DNA from: Marivita sp003149565
GTDB lineage: Bacteria > Pseudomonadota > Alphaproteobacteria > Rhodobacterales > Rhodobacteraceae
Assembly (NCBI RefSeq): GCF_965216415.1
Contig: NZ_CBDCFU010000002.1
DNA: 64,000 nt
Strand: one strand, 5' to 3'
Made by a program: the position numbers and the translations under genes. Shown here one piece after another: positions 45,623-54,072 of the stretch (positions within the stretch are counted from its first letter, which is position 1; every line of letters starts with the position of its first letter). Below the pieces are notes generated by a model. The model saw nothing but the letters and a program-made list of their open reading frames with translations, was not told where the DNA came from and did not search any database.

Positions 45623-46491
45623 AACGACGTCGCTTACTGACCCTTGCTGCTGCCTTTGCCTGTGCCCCTGACCTGACCCGGGCTGACACATGGTCAGGTC
45701 AGGCGCTGGGGGCGGAGGTGTCGGTGACCCTGCACGGGCCACGCGAGATGACCCAAAAGGCGCTGGCGGATGTTCCGCGTCTGCTCGTGAATTTCGAAGA
45801 GGCGTTCAGCCTGTTTCGCCCAACCTCCGATCTGTCGCGATTGAACATGATGGGGCGGTTGCGCGGGCCGAACGCGCTGATGCGGACGCTCATGACCCGC
45901 GCCGACGAGGCGCATCGCCTAAGTGGCGGGCTGTTTGATCCGACAATCCAGCCACTTTGGGAGGCGCTGGCAAAAGGGCGCGATACCGCCCCTGCGCGGG
46001 CGGCTCTTGGTTGGGACCGCGTGCGGTTCTCGAACCGGATGATCGAATTGCAGAGTGGTCAGGCGCTGACCTTCAACGGGATTGCCCAAGGCTTTGCGAC
46101 CGACGTGATGCGCCTTTTGCTGCGCAAACACGGGGCCGAGACGGCGCTGGTCAATATCGGAGAACAGGCGGCGATGGGCGGGCCGTTCACGCTGGGACTT
46201 GAAGACCCGACACATGGGCATCTGGGCACACGCGAGCTGCGCGATAGGGCGATTGCCACATCGAGTCCCGATGCGACGCGCCTTGGAGATCGAGCGCATA
46301 TTCTGGGACCGCACGGGGAGACCCCGCTTTGGTCTACCGTCAGCATCGAAGCACCATCCGCAACAATGGCGGATGCGCTGTCAACGGCGGCGGTCTTCAT
46401 GGATCGCCCTGCCCTTGATCGGCTCAAGGTTGCAGCGGGCCTGCATCGCATCACACTGGTGGATCCCGACGGCAATCTTCAAACCGTCTGA
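45619..46491 (+). CDS. FAD:protein FMN transferase (ApbE/NosX)
   Basis: A 290-residue ApbE-family enzyme that moves FMN from FAD to a Thr of a target protein in the periplasm. An N-terminal export signal (MKRRRLLTLAAAFACAPDLTRA, twin-arginine-like) and the catalytic features LTFNGIAQGFATD, ALVNIGEQAAMGG and SIEAPSATMADALSTA are present. Four-base overlap with the NosR-like gene makes that protein its likely substrate. The composite repeat B follows directly after the stop. Confidence 0.88.
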   Translation: MKRRRLLTLAAAFACAPDLTRADTWSGQALGAEVSVTLHGPREMTQKALADVPRLLVNFEEAFSLFRPTSDLSRLNMMGRLRGPNALMRTLMTRADEAHRLSGGLFDPTIQPLWEALAKGRDTAPARAALGWDRVRFSNRMIELQSGQALTFNGIAQGFATDVMRLLLRKHGAETALVNIGEQAAMGGPFTLGLEDPTHGHLGTRELRDRAIATSSPDATRLGDRAHILGPHGETPLWSTVSIEAPSATMADALSTAAVFMDRPALDRLKVAAGLHRITLVDPDGNLQTV

Positions 46492-46583
46492 TCTTCTCTG
46501 GTTCAGAAATACTTCGGGGGTCTGGGGGTAGCACCCCCAGATTTTGCGTTGACGCAAAATTGCGATGCGTCGACGCATCGTGG
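46492..46583 (+). repeat. Composite hairpin repeat, copy B
   Basis: Starts at the apbE stop with TTCTCTGG and AAATACTTCGGGGG, then hairpins CTGGGGGT/ACCCCCAG (46522-46540), ATTTTGCGT/ACGCAAAAT (46541-46560) and an 18-base perfect palindrome CGATGCGTCGACGCATCG (46563-46580). It may end apbE transcription. Confidence 0.88.
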
Positions 46584-46593
46584 CACGCGCATG

Positions 46594-46622
46594 AAAAAAG
46601 CCCCGGTTCGGAAACCGGGGCC
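46594..46622 (-). terminator. Intrinsic terminator of the cox operon
   Basis: On the minus strand GCCCCGGTT-TCCG-AACCGGGGC is followed by six T. It lies 26 bases after the coxM stop. Confidence 0.92.
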
Positions 46623-46647
46623 TTGGTGTCATATATGGTTGCTCTGA

Positions 46648-47436
46648 TCAGCTTGCAGCGGCAACCGCCCGCTTGGTCATCACGGCGACCAGATGTGCGC
46701 GATATGCGCCCGAGCCGTGCAGATCCGAGATCATACCGTCACGGGAGGGGGCTGCCGGTACCGCATCGGCCGAGAAGTTCGACGACAATGCCGCTTCTGC
46801 CTCGCTCCAGCGGAAGACGCCCTCTTCGGAGGCACCGGTGACCGCCACGCGGACTCCATCATCCTCGTATTTGGCGACAAACACGCCGACGAGCGCAAAC
46901 CGCGAAGCGGGCTGTTCGAACTTCATGTAGGCTGCTTTTTCCGGCACCGGGAAGCGGACTTCGGTGATGATCTCACCTTCCTCCAGAGCAGTGGCGAACA
47001 TGCCCTGGAAGTAGTCATCCGCCGCGATGGAGCGGGTGTTGGTGACGATGGTGGCGCCCGATGCCAGTGCCGCGGCCGGGTAGCAGGCAGAAGGGTCGTT
47101 GTTGGCGAGGCTGCCGCCGATGGTGCCGCGATTGCGGACCGCCGGATCACCGATATTGCCGGCAAGAGCCGCCAGCGCAGGATAGGCCGAGGCCTCTTTC
47201 GCAACAGTGGCGTGCGTCGTGCCGCCGCCGATGCAAAGCGCACCATCGTCGCCGGTGCAGACGCCCTTGATCTCGGCAATCGCGCCAAGACTGACAAGAA
47301 CCGACGGGGACGCCAGTCGCTGTTTCAGAGTCGGGATGAGGGTCTGTCCCCCACCCAGCGCCTGCGCTTCCTCTACGCCCAGAGCCGAGACGGCATCTGC
47401 AACCGAGGTGGGCCGTTGAATGTCAAAGCTATACAT
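46648..47436 (-). CDS. coxM: CoxM-like FAD-binding subunit of molybdenum hydroxylase
   Basis: FAD-binding medium subunit of the xanthine dehydrogenase/CO dehydrogenase family, 262 residues. FAD motifs ALGGGQTLIP and GNIGDPAVRNRGTIGGSLAN are in place, as is the C-terminal CO_deh_flav_C region. It would pass electrons from the CoxS iron-sulfur centres to the quinone pool. Last gene of the coxG-S-L-M operon, 14 bases after coxL, with an intrinsic terminator behind it. Confidence 0.9.
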   Translation of the reverse strand: MYSFDIQRPTSVADAVSALGVEEAQALGGGQTLIPTLKQRLASPSVLVSLGAIAEIKGVCTGDDGALCIGGGTTHATVAKEASAYPALAALAGNIGDPAVRNRGTIGGSLANNDPSACYPAAALASGATIVTNTRSIAADDYFQGMFATALEEGEIITEVRFPVPEKAAYMKFEQPASRFALVGVFVAKYEDDGVRVAVTGASEEGVFRWSEAEAALSSNFSADAVPAAPSRDGMISDLHGSGAYRAHLVAVMTKRAVAAAS

Positions 47437-47450
47437 ATTCGAAGCCCTCC

Positions 47451-49826
47451 TTATTGGCCGTTGATCGCTGCCCAGACGCGCGAGGGCGACACGGGCATAT
47501 CGATATGGTTGACGTGGGTGTGACCGCCCGAGTGCAGCGCGTCGATCACTGCGTTCACCACTGTGGGCGGGGAGCCGATGGCCCCTGCCTCGCCGCAGCC
47601 CTTCACCCCGAGCGGGTTATGGGTGCACGGTGTCTGGCAGGAGTGGTCGACGACATAGTTCGACATGTGCGGCAAGTCGTCGGCGCGCGGCATCGCGTAG
47701 TCCATGTAGGATGCGCTGAGCAGCTGGCCGTTTTCGTCATAGGCGCAGTTTTCAAGAAGCGCCTGACCGATGCCCTGGGCGATACCGCCATGGACCTGGC
47801 CTTCGACGATCATCGGGTTGACCACGTTGCCGAAATCGTCCGCCGAGACGAATTTTTCGATGGTCACCTTGCCGGTATCCGGGTCAACCTCGACCTCGCA
47901 AGCATAGGCGCCTGCCGGGTAGGTGAAGTTGGCCGGATCGTAGAACGCGGTTTCCTCGAGGCCCGGTTCGATGTCTTCGAGCGGGTAGTTGTGCGGAACG
48001 TAAGCGGCCAGCGTCACATCCCCCCAGGCGACCGACTTATCGGTGCCTGCGACAGTGAACTGACCGTCCTTGAGCTCGATATCGCTATCGGAGGCTTCGA
48101 GAAGGTGACCGGCGATCTTCTTGGCCTTGTTGATGATCTTCTCGGTCGCCCGCACCATGGCCGATCCGCAGACCGCCAGCGAGCGTGAGCCGTAGGTGCC
48201 CATGCCGAAGGGGATCTTGGAGGTGTCGCCATGCACGATGTCGATCATCGACTCATCAATGCCAAGCATTTCTGCGACGACCTGCGGGAACGCGGTTTCA
48301 TGCCCCTGCCCGTGGCTGTGCGCGCCGACCATCACCGAAATCGAGCCGGTGGCGTTCACCCGGACGGTGGCGGCGTCATAGAGACCGGCGCGGGCGCCGA
48401 GCTGACCCACGAGGTTCGACGGCGCGATGCCGCAGGCCTCAATGAAGCAGTTCACACCCAGACCGCGCAGCTTGCCGTTCTTCTCGGACTCGGCGCGTCG
48501 GGCGGCGAAGCCCGGGATGTCCATCAGCTCTTCCATCTTGGCCATGGTCGCTTCGTAGTCGCCGGTGTCGTATTCGACAGCAACGGGCGTGGCGTAGGGG
48601 AATTGCGTGATGAAGTTCTGACGACGCAGTGCGATCGGATCGACGCCGAGTTCACGCGCGGCCTTGTCGATCACACGCTCGAGCTGGAACGTCGCCTCGG
48701 GGCGGCCAGCGCCGCGATAGGCGTCGACCGGGACGGTGTTTGTGAAGACGGCCTTCACGTTCACCTGCACCGCGGGGGTCTTGTAGTTGCCCGCCATCAG
48801 CGTGCCATGCAGCCAGGTCGGCACCGAGGACGAGAAGGTGGACAGATACGCGCCCATATTTGCCAGCGTGTCGGTACGGACGCCGACGAAGTTGTTGTCC
48901 TTGTCCAGCGCCAGTTCGATCTTGGTGACGTGGTCGCGGCCATGCGCGTCGGACATGAACGCCTCGGACCGCGTCGAGGTCCATTTGACCGGACGGTTGC
49001 AGGCCTTGGCGGCGAAGGTGCAGAACGCCTCTTCCGCGTAGTGGAAGATTTTGGTGCCGAAACCGCCACCCACATCCGGTGCGACGACGCGCAGTTTGTG
49101 CTCGGGGATGCCCAGCACGAACGCGCCCATCAGCAGGCGGATCACATGCGGGTTCTGTGAAGTGGTGTAGAGCGTGTGCTCGTCATTGGCACGGGAGTAG
49201 TCCCCCACCGCGACGCGCGGCTCCATCGGGTTGGCGACGAGACGGTTGTTGATGAGCTCGAGCGTCGTCACATGCGCCGCGTTCTTGAACGCCGCGTCGG
49301 TGGTCTCGGTGTCGGTGCCGAACTGCCAGTCGTAGCAGAGGTTGTCGTCGAGATCGTCGTGCACCTTGGTGGCGCCGGCCTCAAGTGCCTTGGCCATGTC
49401 GACCACGGCCGGCAGCTCTTCTATATCGACAACAATTGCCTCGGCTGCGGTGCGGGCCTGTTCGAGGCTGTCGGCCACAACGGCGGCGATGGGATCGCCG
49501 ACATGACGGACCTTGCCCTGGGCCAGAACCGGGTGGGCCGGTTCCTTCATCGGGTCGCCGTTCTTGTCGGTCACCTGCCAGCCGCAGGGCAGACCGCCAA
49601 CACCTTCGAAGTCGGCGCCGGTGAAGATGCGGACAACACCGGGCATGCCTTCGGCTTCGCTTGTGTCGATGTTGTTGATTTTGCCATGCGCCATATCAGA
49701 GCGCAGGAAGTGCACATAGGCCTGCCCATGTACGTTGATGTCGTCGGTATAATTGCCGGCGCCTGTCAAAAAGCGGACGTCTTCGCGCCGCTTGTGGCTT
49801 GCGCCGATGCCATGATCCTTCGGCAT
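47451..49826 (-). CDS. coxL: Form II aerobic CO dehydrogenase-type large subunit
   Basis: Molybdopterin cytosine-dinucleotide subunit, 791 residues. The active-site loop reads AYRGAGR, the form II (putative) signature, not the AYxCSFR of true form I CO dehydrogenase. Other family motifs seen are GGFGTKIF, a C-terminal GVKGCGEAGAIGSPP with the catalytic Glu, and the N-terminal RREDVRFLTGAGNYTDD. Form II enzymes often do not oxidise CO at useful rates, so the true substrate is open. ATG at 49824-49826 with GGGAGG upstream. Confidence 0.9.
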   Translation of the reverse strand: MPKDHGIGASHKRREDVRFLTGAGNYTDDINVHGQAYVHFLRSDMAHGKINNIDTSEAEGMPGVVRIFTGADFEGVGGLPCGWQVTDKNGDPMKEPAHPVLAQGKVRHVGDPIAAVVADSLEQARTAAEAIVVDIEELPAVVDMAKALEAGATKVHDDLDDNLCYDWQFGTDTETTDAAFKNAAHVTTLELINNRLVANPMEPRVAVGDYSRANDEHTLYTTSQNPHVIRLLMGAFVLGIPEHKLRVVAPDVGGGFGTKIFHYAEEAFCTFAAKACNRPVKWTSTRSEAFMSDAHGRDHVTKIELALDKDNNFVGVRTDTLANMGAYLSTFSSSVPTWLHGTLMAGNYKTPAVQVNVKAVFTNTVPVDAYRGAGRPEATFQLERVIDKAARELGVDPIALRRQNFITQFPYATPVAVEYDTGDYEATMAKMEELMDIPGFAARRAESEKNGKLRGLGVNCFIEACGIAPSNLVGQLGARAGLYDAATVRVNATGSISVMVGAHSHGQGHETAFPQVVAEMLGIDESMIDIVHGDTSKIPFGMGTYGSRSLAVCGSAMVRATEKIINKAKKIAGHLLEASDSDIELKDGQFTVAGTDKSVAWGDVTLAAYVPHNYPLEDIEPGLEETAFYDPANFTYPAGAYACEVEVDPDTGKVTIEKFVSADDFGNVVNPMIVEGQVHGGIAQGIGQALLENCAYDENGQLLSASYMDYAMPRADDLPHMSNYVVDHSCQTPCTHNPLGVKGCGEAGAIGSPPTVVNAVIDALHSGGHTHVNHIDMPVSPSRVWAAINGQ

Positions 49827-49848
49827 AGTGATGTTCCTCCCTGGGAGG

Positions 49849-49868
49849 GGTGCGTGCCAGCACACACC
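49849..49868. repeat. REP-family palindrome between coxS and coxL
   Basis: Arms GGTGCGTGC/GCACACACC with one mismatch around CA, followed by CTAC. It fills much of the 55-base gap between two subunit genes. Confidence 0.85.
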
Positions 49869-49881
49869 CTACAAATGTAGA

Positions 49882-50367
49882 TTATTCTGCGGCGACCGCG
49901 GGAACGTCCTGACCGCTTGCCGCCATGATGGCGTGCACGATATTGTGGTATCCGGTGCAGCGGCAGATATTGCCTTCGAGGTAGTCACGGACCTCGGCCT
50001 CGGTGGGCTTGGGGTTCTCCTTGAGAAGCGCGGCCGCCGACATCACCATGCCGGGCGTGCAGAACCCGCACTGCAGACCGTGATAATCCTGGAACGCCTG
50101 CTGGATCACGTTGAGAGAGCCGTCCTCGTTCGCCATGCCCTCGATTGTGGTAACCTCGGCGCCCTCGGCTTCGGCCGCGAACATGGTGCAGGATTTCACC
50201 GCCTCGCCGTTCACATGCACAACGCAGGCGCCACACTGGGATGTATCACAGCCCACGTGAGTGCCTGTCAGGCGCAAATCCTCGCGCAGGAATTCGGTCA
50301 AGAGCGTGTTGCCCTTCACCTCTCCGGAAACGGTCTTGCCGTTTACCGTCATTGTTACTTTAGTCAT
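49882..50367 (-). CDS. coxS: CoxS-like 2Fe-2S subunit
   Basis: Small subunit of 161 residues with two 2Fe-2S clusters. The plant-type ferredoxin cysteines are GCDTSQCGACVV and Cys in VKSCTMF; the C-terminal cluster is QCGFCTPGM and GNICRCTGYHNIV. ATG at 50365-50367 has GGGAGG six bases upstream; a TTG one codon earlier is less likely. It links the CoxL molybdenum site to CoxM flavin. Confidence 0.93.
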   Translation of the reverse strand: MTKVTMTVNGKTVSGEVKGNTLLTEFLREDLRLTGTHVGCDTSQCGACVVHVNGEAVKSCTMFAAEAEGAEVTTIEGMANEDGSLNVIQQAFQDYHGLQCGFCTPGMVMSAAALLKENPKPTEAEVRDYLEGNICRCTGYHNIVHAIMAASGQDVPAVAAE

Positions 50368-50420
50368 CAAGTCCTCCCGTCGGTATTCAAATTCAACTCT
50401 GTTTCAGAACGGTGCGCCAA

Positions 50421-50945
50421 TCAAGAAACCAGTTTCTTGAACCAGCCCTTTTTCTTTTCACCGTCTTCGGCATCCGCCGTAGCAGCGTCGTCCTCGCCCT
50501 CTTGAGGGCCCTCGACGACCTGCTGGAAATTGGAAAAGAACTGATCCGCCATTTTCTTGGCAAACCCGTCAATGATGCGGCTTCCCAGCTGCGCCAGCTT
50601 GCCGCCTACCTTGGCGTCCACGTCGTAATGCAGCTCGGTGCCGCCTTCGACTTCCACAAGTTTCACGTCCGCGCCGCCTTTGGCAAATCCTGCCGCACCG
50701 CCCTTGCCTTCGCCGCTAAGTGTCAATGACTGGCCCGGAACCATGTCAGACAAAGTCACCGTGCCTTTGAACGTGGCCTTTACGGGGCCGACCTTCTGAA
50801 CAACCGTGGCTTCAAACCCGTCTTCGGCGTTGCCGCTCATCTCGGTGCAGCCCGGAACGCACTGCTTGAGCACATCGGGATCGAGGATCGCGGCCCAAAC
50901 CATATCGGGGCTGGCAGCAATTGTACGGGAATCGGTCATGTGCAT
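50421..50945 (-). CDS. coxG: CoxG-like membrane-recruitment protein (SRPBCC fold)
   Basis: A 174-residue protein of the CO dehydrogenase subunit G family: SRPBCC core (ASPDMVWAAILDPDVLKQCVPGC to about 145) then an acidic linker and a basic amphipathic tail (KKKGWFKKLVS) suited to membrane contact. CoxG is thought to recruit or mature the molybdenum enzyme at the membrane. First gene of the operon. The SRPBCC pocket may bind quinone; that is inference from recent family knowledge. Confidence 0.88.
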   Translation of the reverse strand: MHMTDSRTIAASPDMVWAAILDPDVLKQCVPGCTEMSGNAEDGFEATVVQKVGPVKATFKGTVTLSDMVPGQSLTLSGEGKGGAAGFAKGGADVKLVEVEGGTELHYDVDAKVGGKLAQLGSRIIDGFAKKMADQFFSNFQQVVEGPQEGEDDAATADAEDGEKKKGWFKKLVS

Positions 50946-51029
50946 GGATGTGATCCTTCTTTGACGGTCAACCTAGGGGCTTGGACCCGCAGGGCATATA
51001 AGACCAATGGCTTAACATATCGGCGAGAA

Positions 51030-51929
51030 CTATCTTTCCGGGGGCTGGTGGGTGAGCCCATAGTTTTCGAAAATTCTGGCAATGCGCCCATCAGACAGAG
51101 CGGCGAAAATAGCGTCATCGACCGTGTAACTCAGCCCACGATACGCGAAATGACTGCCCGTGCCGAGGGTCCATTTCGATTTCGCAAACCCCGGCAGGGG
51201 TGGCTGGTGGATCGAGACCCCCTCGCCTGCGCCAAACTCAAGTTGCGCCAGCGGGCCCATGGCCGCCATCACCTCACCCGCATTCAGCGCGTCCATCGCG
51301 GCCTGCATGGTCGGATATCGGCGCACGCCCTGCGCAAGCTGGCCCCCGGCAAAGCTGGTCAGGTAGAAATCGGCAATCGAGTCATTTTCGACCGCAACGG
51401 TGTCGAAGCGGAAATAGGCAGGGACCGGCCCACCATCCGGGTATGCGGCATGCGAGTAGGCAATGGCAATGCTTTCGGTCATGTACTGACCGGTAAACAC
51501 CACCTGCTCAACCCGGCAGTTGAACGCGCTGTCATATGGCACACGCAGCATGACATTGGACACAGCGCCGCCCACGATGGGGCCTCTCCAGATGTTGTTG
51601 CGCAGATCGGCATCCAGGTTTTCACCTGCGCTGATGAAGGTAAATCGGGGGTCCACACCGATCTCTTCAGCAATCAGCCGCGCGATCTCGATATCTACGC
51701 CGCGAGGCTGGCCAGCGTCCTCCCAACTATAGGGCGGGTAATCTTCATAGACCGCAAAGGTCATGAAACCGCGATCCATGATCTGGTCGATATCCTGTCC
51801 GACGATGTCCCGACTGGCATTTTGCGGTTTTGCCTGTGGGACGTAATCGGCGCAGGGGTCGCTGGCCAGGACCGGCGAGGCCACGGCCAGCAGAGTTGCC
51901 ATCAAAAAGGCGCGAACGCGGGTGCTCAT
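51030..51929 (-). CDS. MoxJ/XoxJ-like periplasmic binding protein associated with quinoprotein dehydrogenase
   Basis: Family 3 solute-binding fold of 299 residues with a signal peptide (to about ASPVLAS) and a pattern (DPCADYVP, FMTFAVYEDYPPYSW, RGVDIEIARLIAEEIG) found in proteins encoded beside PQQ alcohol dehydrogenases. Such proteins probably help maturation of the dehydrogenase rather than transport. It starts five bases after the cytochrome c-550 stop, forming a two-gene operon. Confidence 0.82.
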   Translation of the reverse strand: MSTRVRAFLMATLLAVASPVLASDPCADYVPQAKPQNASRDIVGQDIDQIMDRGFMTFAVYEDYPPYSWEDAGQPRGVDIEIARLIAEEIGVDPRFTFISAGENLDADLRNNIWRGPIVGGAVSNVMLRVPYDSAFNCRVEQVVFTGQYMTESIAIAYSHAAYPDGGPVPAYFRFDTVAVENDSIADFYLTSFAGGQLAQGVRRYPTMQAAMDALNAGEVMAAMGPLAQLEFGAGEGVSIHQPPLPGFAKSKWTLGTGSHFAYRGLSYTVDDAIFAALSDGRIARIFENYGLTHQPPER

Positions 51930-51933
51930 GGCG

Positions 51934-52632
51934 TCACTGTGCCGCTGACAACCCGATCGTCAAGGCCTCGGCCGCGCGGGCATAGGCCTCTTGCGTGCCG
52001 TCAATCAGGTTGGCCGCACGATAGGCCGCGCTGTCGGCGACCGGTGCACCAGAAAGAGTCTCGATCCCAGCTGCAATTTCTGTCAGTCGCGCCTTGATCC
52101 CGTCAGCGTCCGCGCCGCTGGCGTCCTCAGCATAACCAGCGATCTGATCGCGTAGCGCCTTGAGGTCGTCAGAGGCTTCTTCCATCGAGGCGTCATCGGG
52201 GCGGGTTTCGATATAGGTGCGGATCGCCCAGGCGGCATCTTGGCCCAGCAACTCGCCAAAGGCGGGCATCTTGGTGATGCCGTTCTGGGTGTAGCCGCTG
52301 CGGTACCGTTCGATATACCATTCGTCGCCGTATTCTTCGGCTTCGAGGAACCGCAAGTCGGGTGCCAGACCACCAGAGATCACTTCAAGCCCGTGGCAGC
52401 GCGCGCAATTCTGGTTGTAGCCAGAGGCGCCGACGGCGATGGCGCGCGCCCAAACGTCTTCGCCCGCTGCTTCGGCACGATAAGGATTCTCAGTCAACCA
52501 TTCGTCGCCGGTTTCAGGAAGACCGGTCGTGTCCACCGCCTGAGGCGCAACGTCCCCATGTGCGTATACAAGGGTTGCGGCCGTTGTCAGCGCCGCAGCG
52601 GCAAGTGCGGATTTCAAAGCGATAGCGGTCAT
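51934..52632 (-). CDS. pedF: Cytochrome c-550 of PQQ alcohol oxidation (PedF-like)
   Basis: Periplasmic monohaem cytochrome of 232 residues. After a signal peptide the mature protein opens HGDVAPQAVDTTGLP, as in PedF. The haem site is NCARCHGLE and the Met ligand likely in ITKMPAF. It should accept electrons from the PQQ dehydrogenase encoded at 61348. The C-terminal third is Ala-rich and helical. ATG at 52630-52632 has GGAGG upstream; a six-codon longer start is less likely. Confidence 0.87.
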   Translation of the reverse strand: MTAIALKSALAAAALTTAATLVYAHGDVAPQAVDTTGLPETGDEWLTENPYRAEAAGEDVWARAIAVGASGYNQNCARCHGLEVISGGLAPDLRFLEAEEYGDEWYIERYRSGYTQNGITKMPAFGELLGQDAAWAIRTYIETRPDDASMEEASDDLKALRDQIAGYAEDASGADADGIKARLTEIAAGIETLSGAPVADSAAYRAANLIDGTQEAYARAAEALTIGLSAAQ

Positions 52633-52808
52633 TGGGTCCTCCTCAGGCACGATGCTGTGTCTTGCCCAAGTATGTACCGATGCGCCGAAAACGCGGGTAT
52701 TGGACTTTCGTGGCGCGAAACCGTGATTTCGCGGGGATCAACACAAGACAATGGTCGTATTTCAGGCGTTTTTCCCGCCGGTCTAGTGTCAACATGGGAG
52801 GAAATGAG

Positions 52809-53990
52809 ATGCGGCGACCGATACATGTACTGCGGGTGCTATTCTGTGGTCTGGCACTTATGAGCCCCGACGCCAGTTCCGCCGAGGTCTCGGTGGCCAT
52901 TCACTATATCAAGCAGATCGTGCCAGCGCCCCCGACCCTCTCCAATCTCGATCCGATCCCCGAGGATCTCGGTCTGCGCGGGGCAGAACTTGGTCTGGCG
53001 GACAACATCACGACCGGGCGTTTCCTTGGGCAAACATATACGCTGACGGTCACAGAGGTGGCCGAAGACGCGGATTTCGCTTCCGCCGCACGCGCGGCGC
53101 GCGCGGACACCGACATATTGGTCCTCGATGCCCCCGCAGAGCAGGTGATTGCGGCCACAGATCTGCCCGGAATGCACGACGCCCTGCTGTTCAATGCCGG
53201 AGCGGCGGATGTGGCGCTGCGCAGCGACCTGTGCCGTGCGAACCTGCTGCATACGATCCCCTCCTATGCCATGAAAGCGGATGCTTTGATGCAGTTTTTC
53301 GTGGCGCGCCGCTGGGACGAGATTGCTCTGGTCGCCGGGGACCGCCCAGATGATATGGCCTGGGCCGATACGCTCGAAGCCTCGGCCCGCAAGTTCGGAT
53401 TGAAATTCGGCGCGCGCAAGACCTGGGCCTTCGATGCTGACATGCGGCGCAACGCGGCACAGGAGGTGCCGCTCTTCACCCAGGAGCTTGGAGATTACGA
53501 TGTGCTTTTGGTGGCCGACGCGGCGGATGATTTCGCGCGCTACATTTCCTTTAACACCTGGCGTCCCCGCCCCGTCGCCGGATCCGAAGGTCTGCGCCCG
53601 GTGGCATGGCACCGTGTGGTCGAACAATGGGGGGCCGCGCAGTTGCAATCCCGTTTCGAAGAGTTGGCGGGCCGCCCCATGCTCGACCGCGACTATGCCG
53701 TTTGGGCTGCGCTGCGCGCCATCGGCGAAGCGGTCACCCGCACCGGCGCTGCCGATGCCGCGGCACTGCGGGAATACATGCTCTCTGATGCCTTCGAGCT
53801 TGCCGGGTTCAAAGGTCGTCCCCTGACCTTCCGGCATTGGAACGGCCAGCTGCGCCAGCCCATCCCGCTTGTCCACGAACGCGCGCTGGTGGCACAGGCT
53901 CCGCTGGAAGGCTTCCTGCACCAGCGCTCGGAGCTTGACACACTTGGCCTCGACTTACCCGAAAGCGCGTGCACCGCTTTCGGAAACTGA
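52809..53990 (+). CDS. ABC transporter substrate-binding protein of the PQQ alcohol dehydrogenase system
   Basis: A 393-residue exported branched-chain-amino-acid-type binding protein (type I fold), with signal peptide to about ASSAEV. Features AIHYIKQIVPAPPTLSNLDP and AAELGL-type segments are those of the family always found next to PQQ ethanol dehydrogenases. The ligand is unknown. ATG at 52809 is picked from GGGAGG seven bases before it. Divergent from the cytochrome c-550 gene, leading the plus-strand part of the cluster. Confidence 0.83.
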   Translation: MRRPIHVLRVLFCGLALMSPDASSAEVSVAIHYIKQIVPAPPTLSNLDPIPEDLGLRGAELGLADNITTGRFLGQTYTLTVTEVAEDADFASAARAARADTDILVLDAPAEQVIAATDLPGMHDALLFNAGAADVALRSDLCRANLLHTIPSYAMKADALMQFFVARRWDEIALVAGDRPDDMAWADTLEASARKFGLKFGARKTWAFDADMRRNAAQEVPLFTQELGDYDVLLVADAADDFARYISFNTWRPRPVAGSEGLRPVAWHRVVEQWGAAQLQSRFEELAGRPMLDRDYAVWAALRAIGEAVTRTGAADAAALREYMLSDAFELAGFKGRPLTFRHWNGQLRQPIPLVHERALVAQAPLEGFLHQRSELDTLGLDLPESACTAFGN

Positions 53991-54072
53991 CGTGACCCCT
54001 CATCCTGCCCGGAAAACTCCGGAGGGTCGGCGCTGGCGCCGATCCGACATTTACCAAAAAGGACCGACACCG

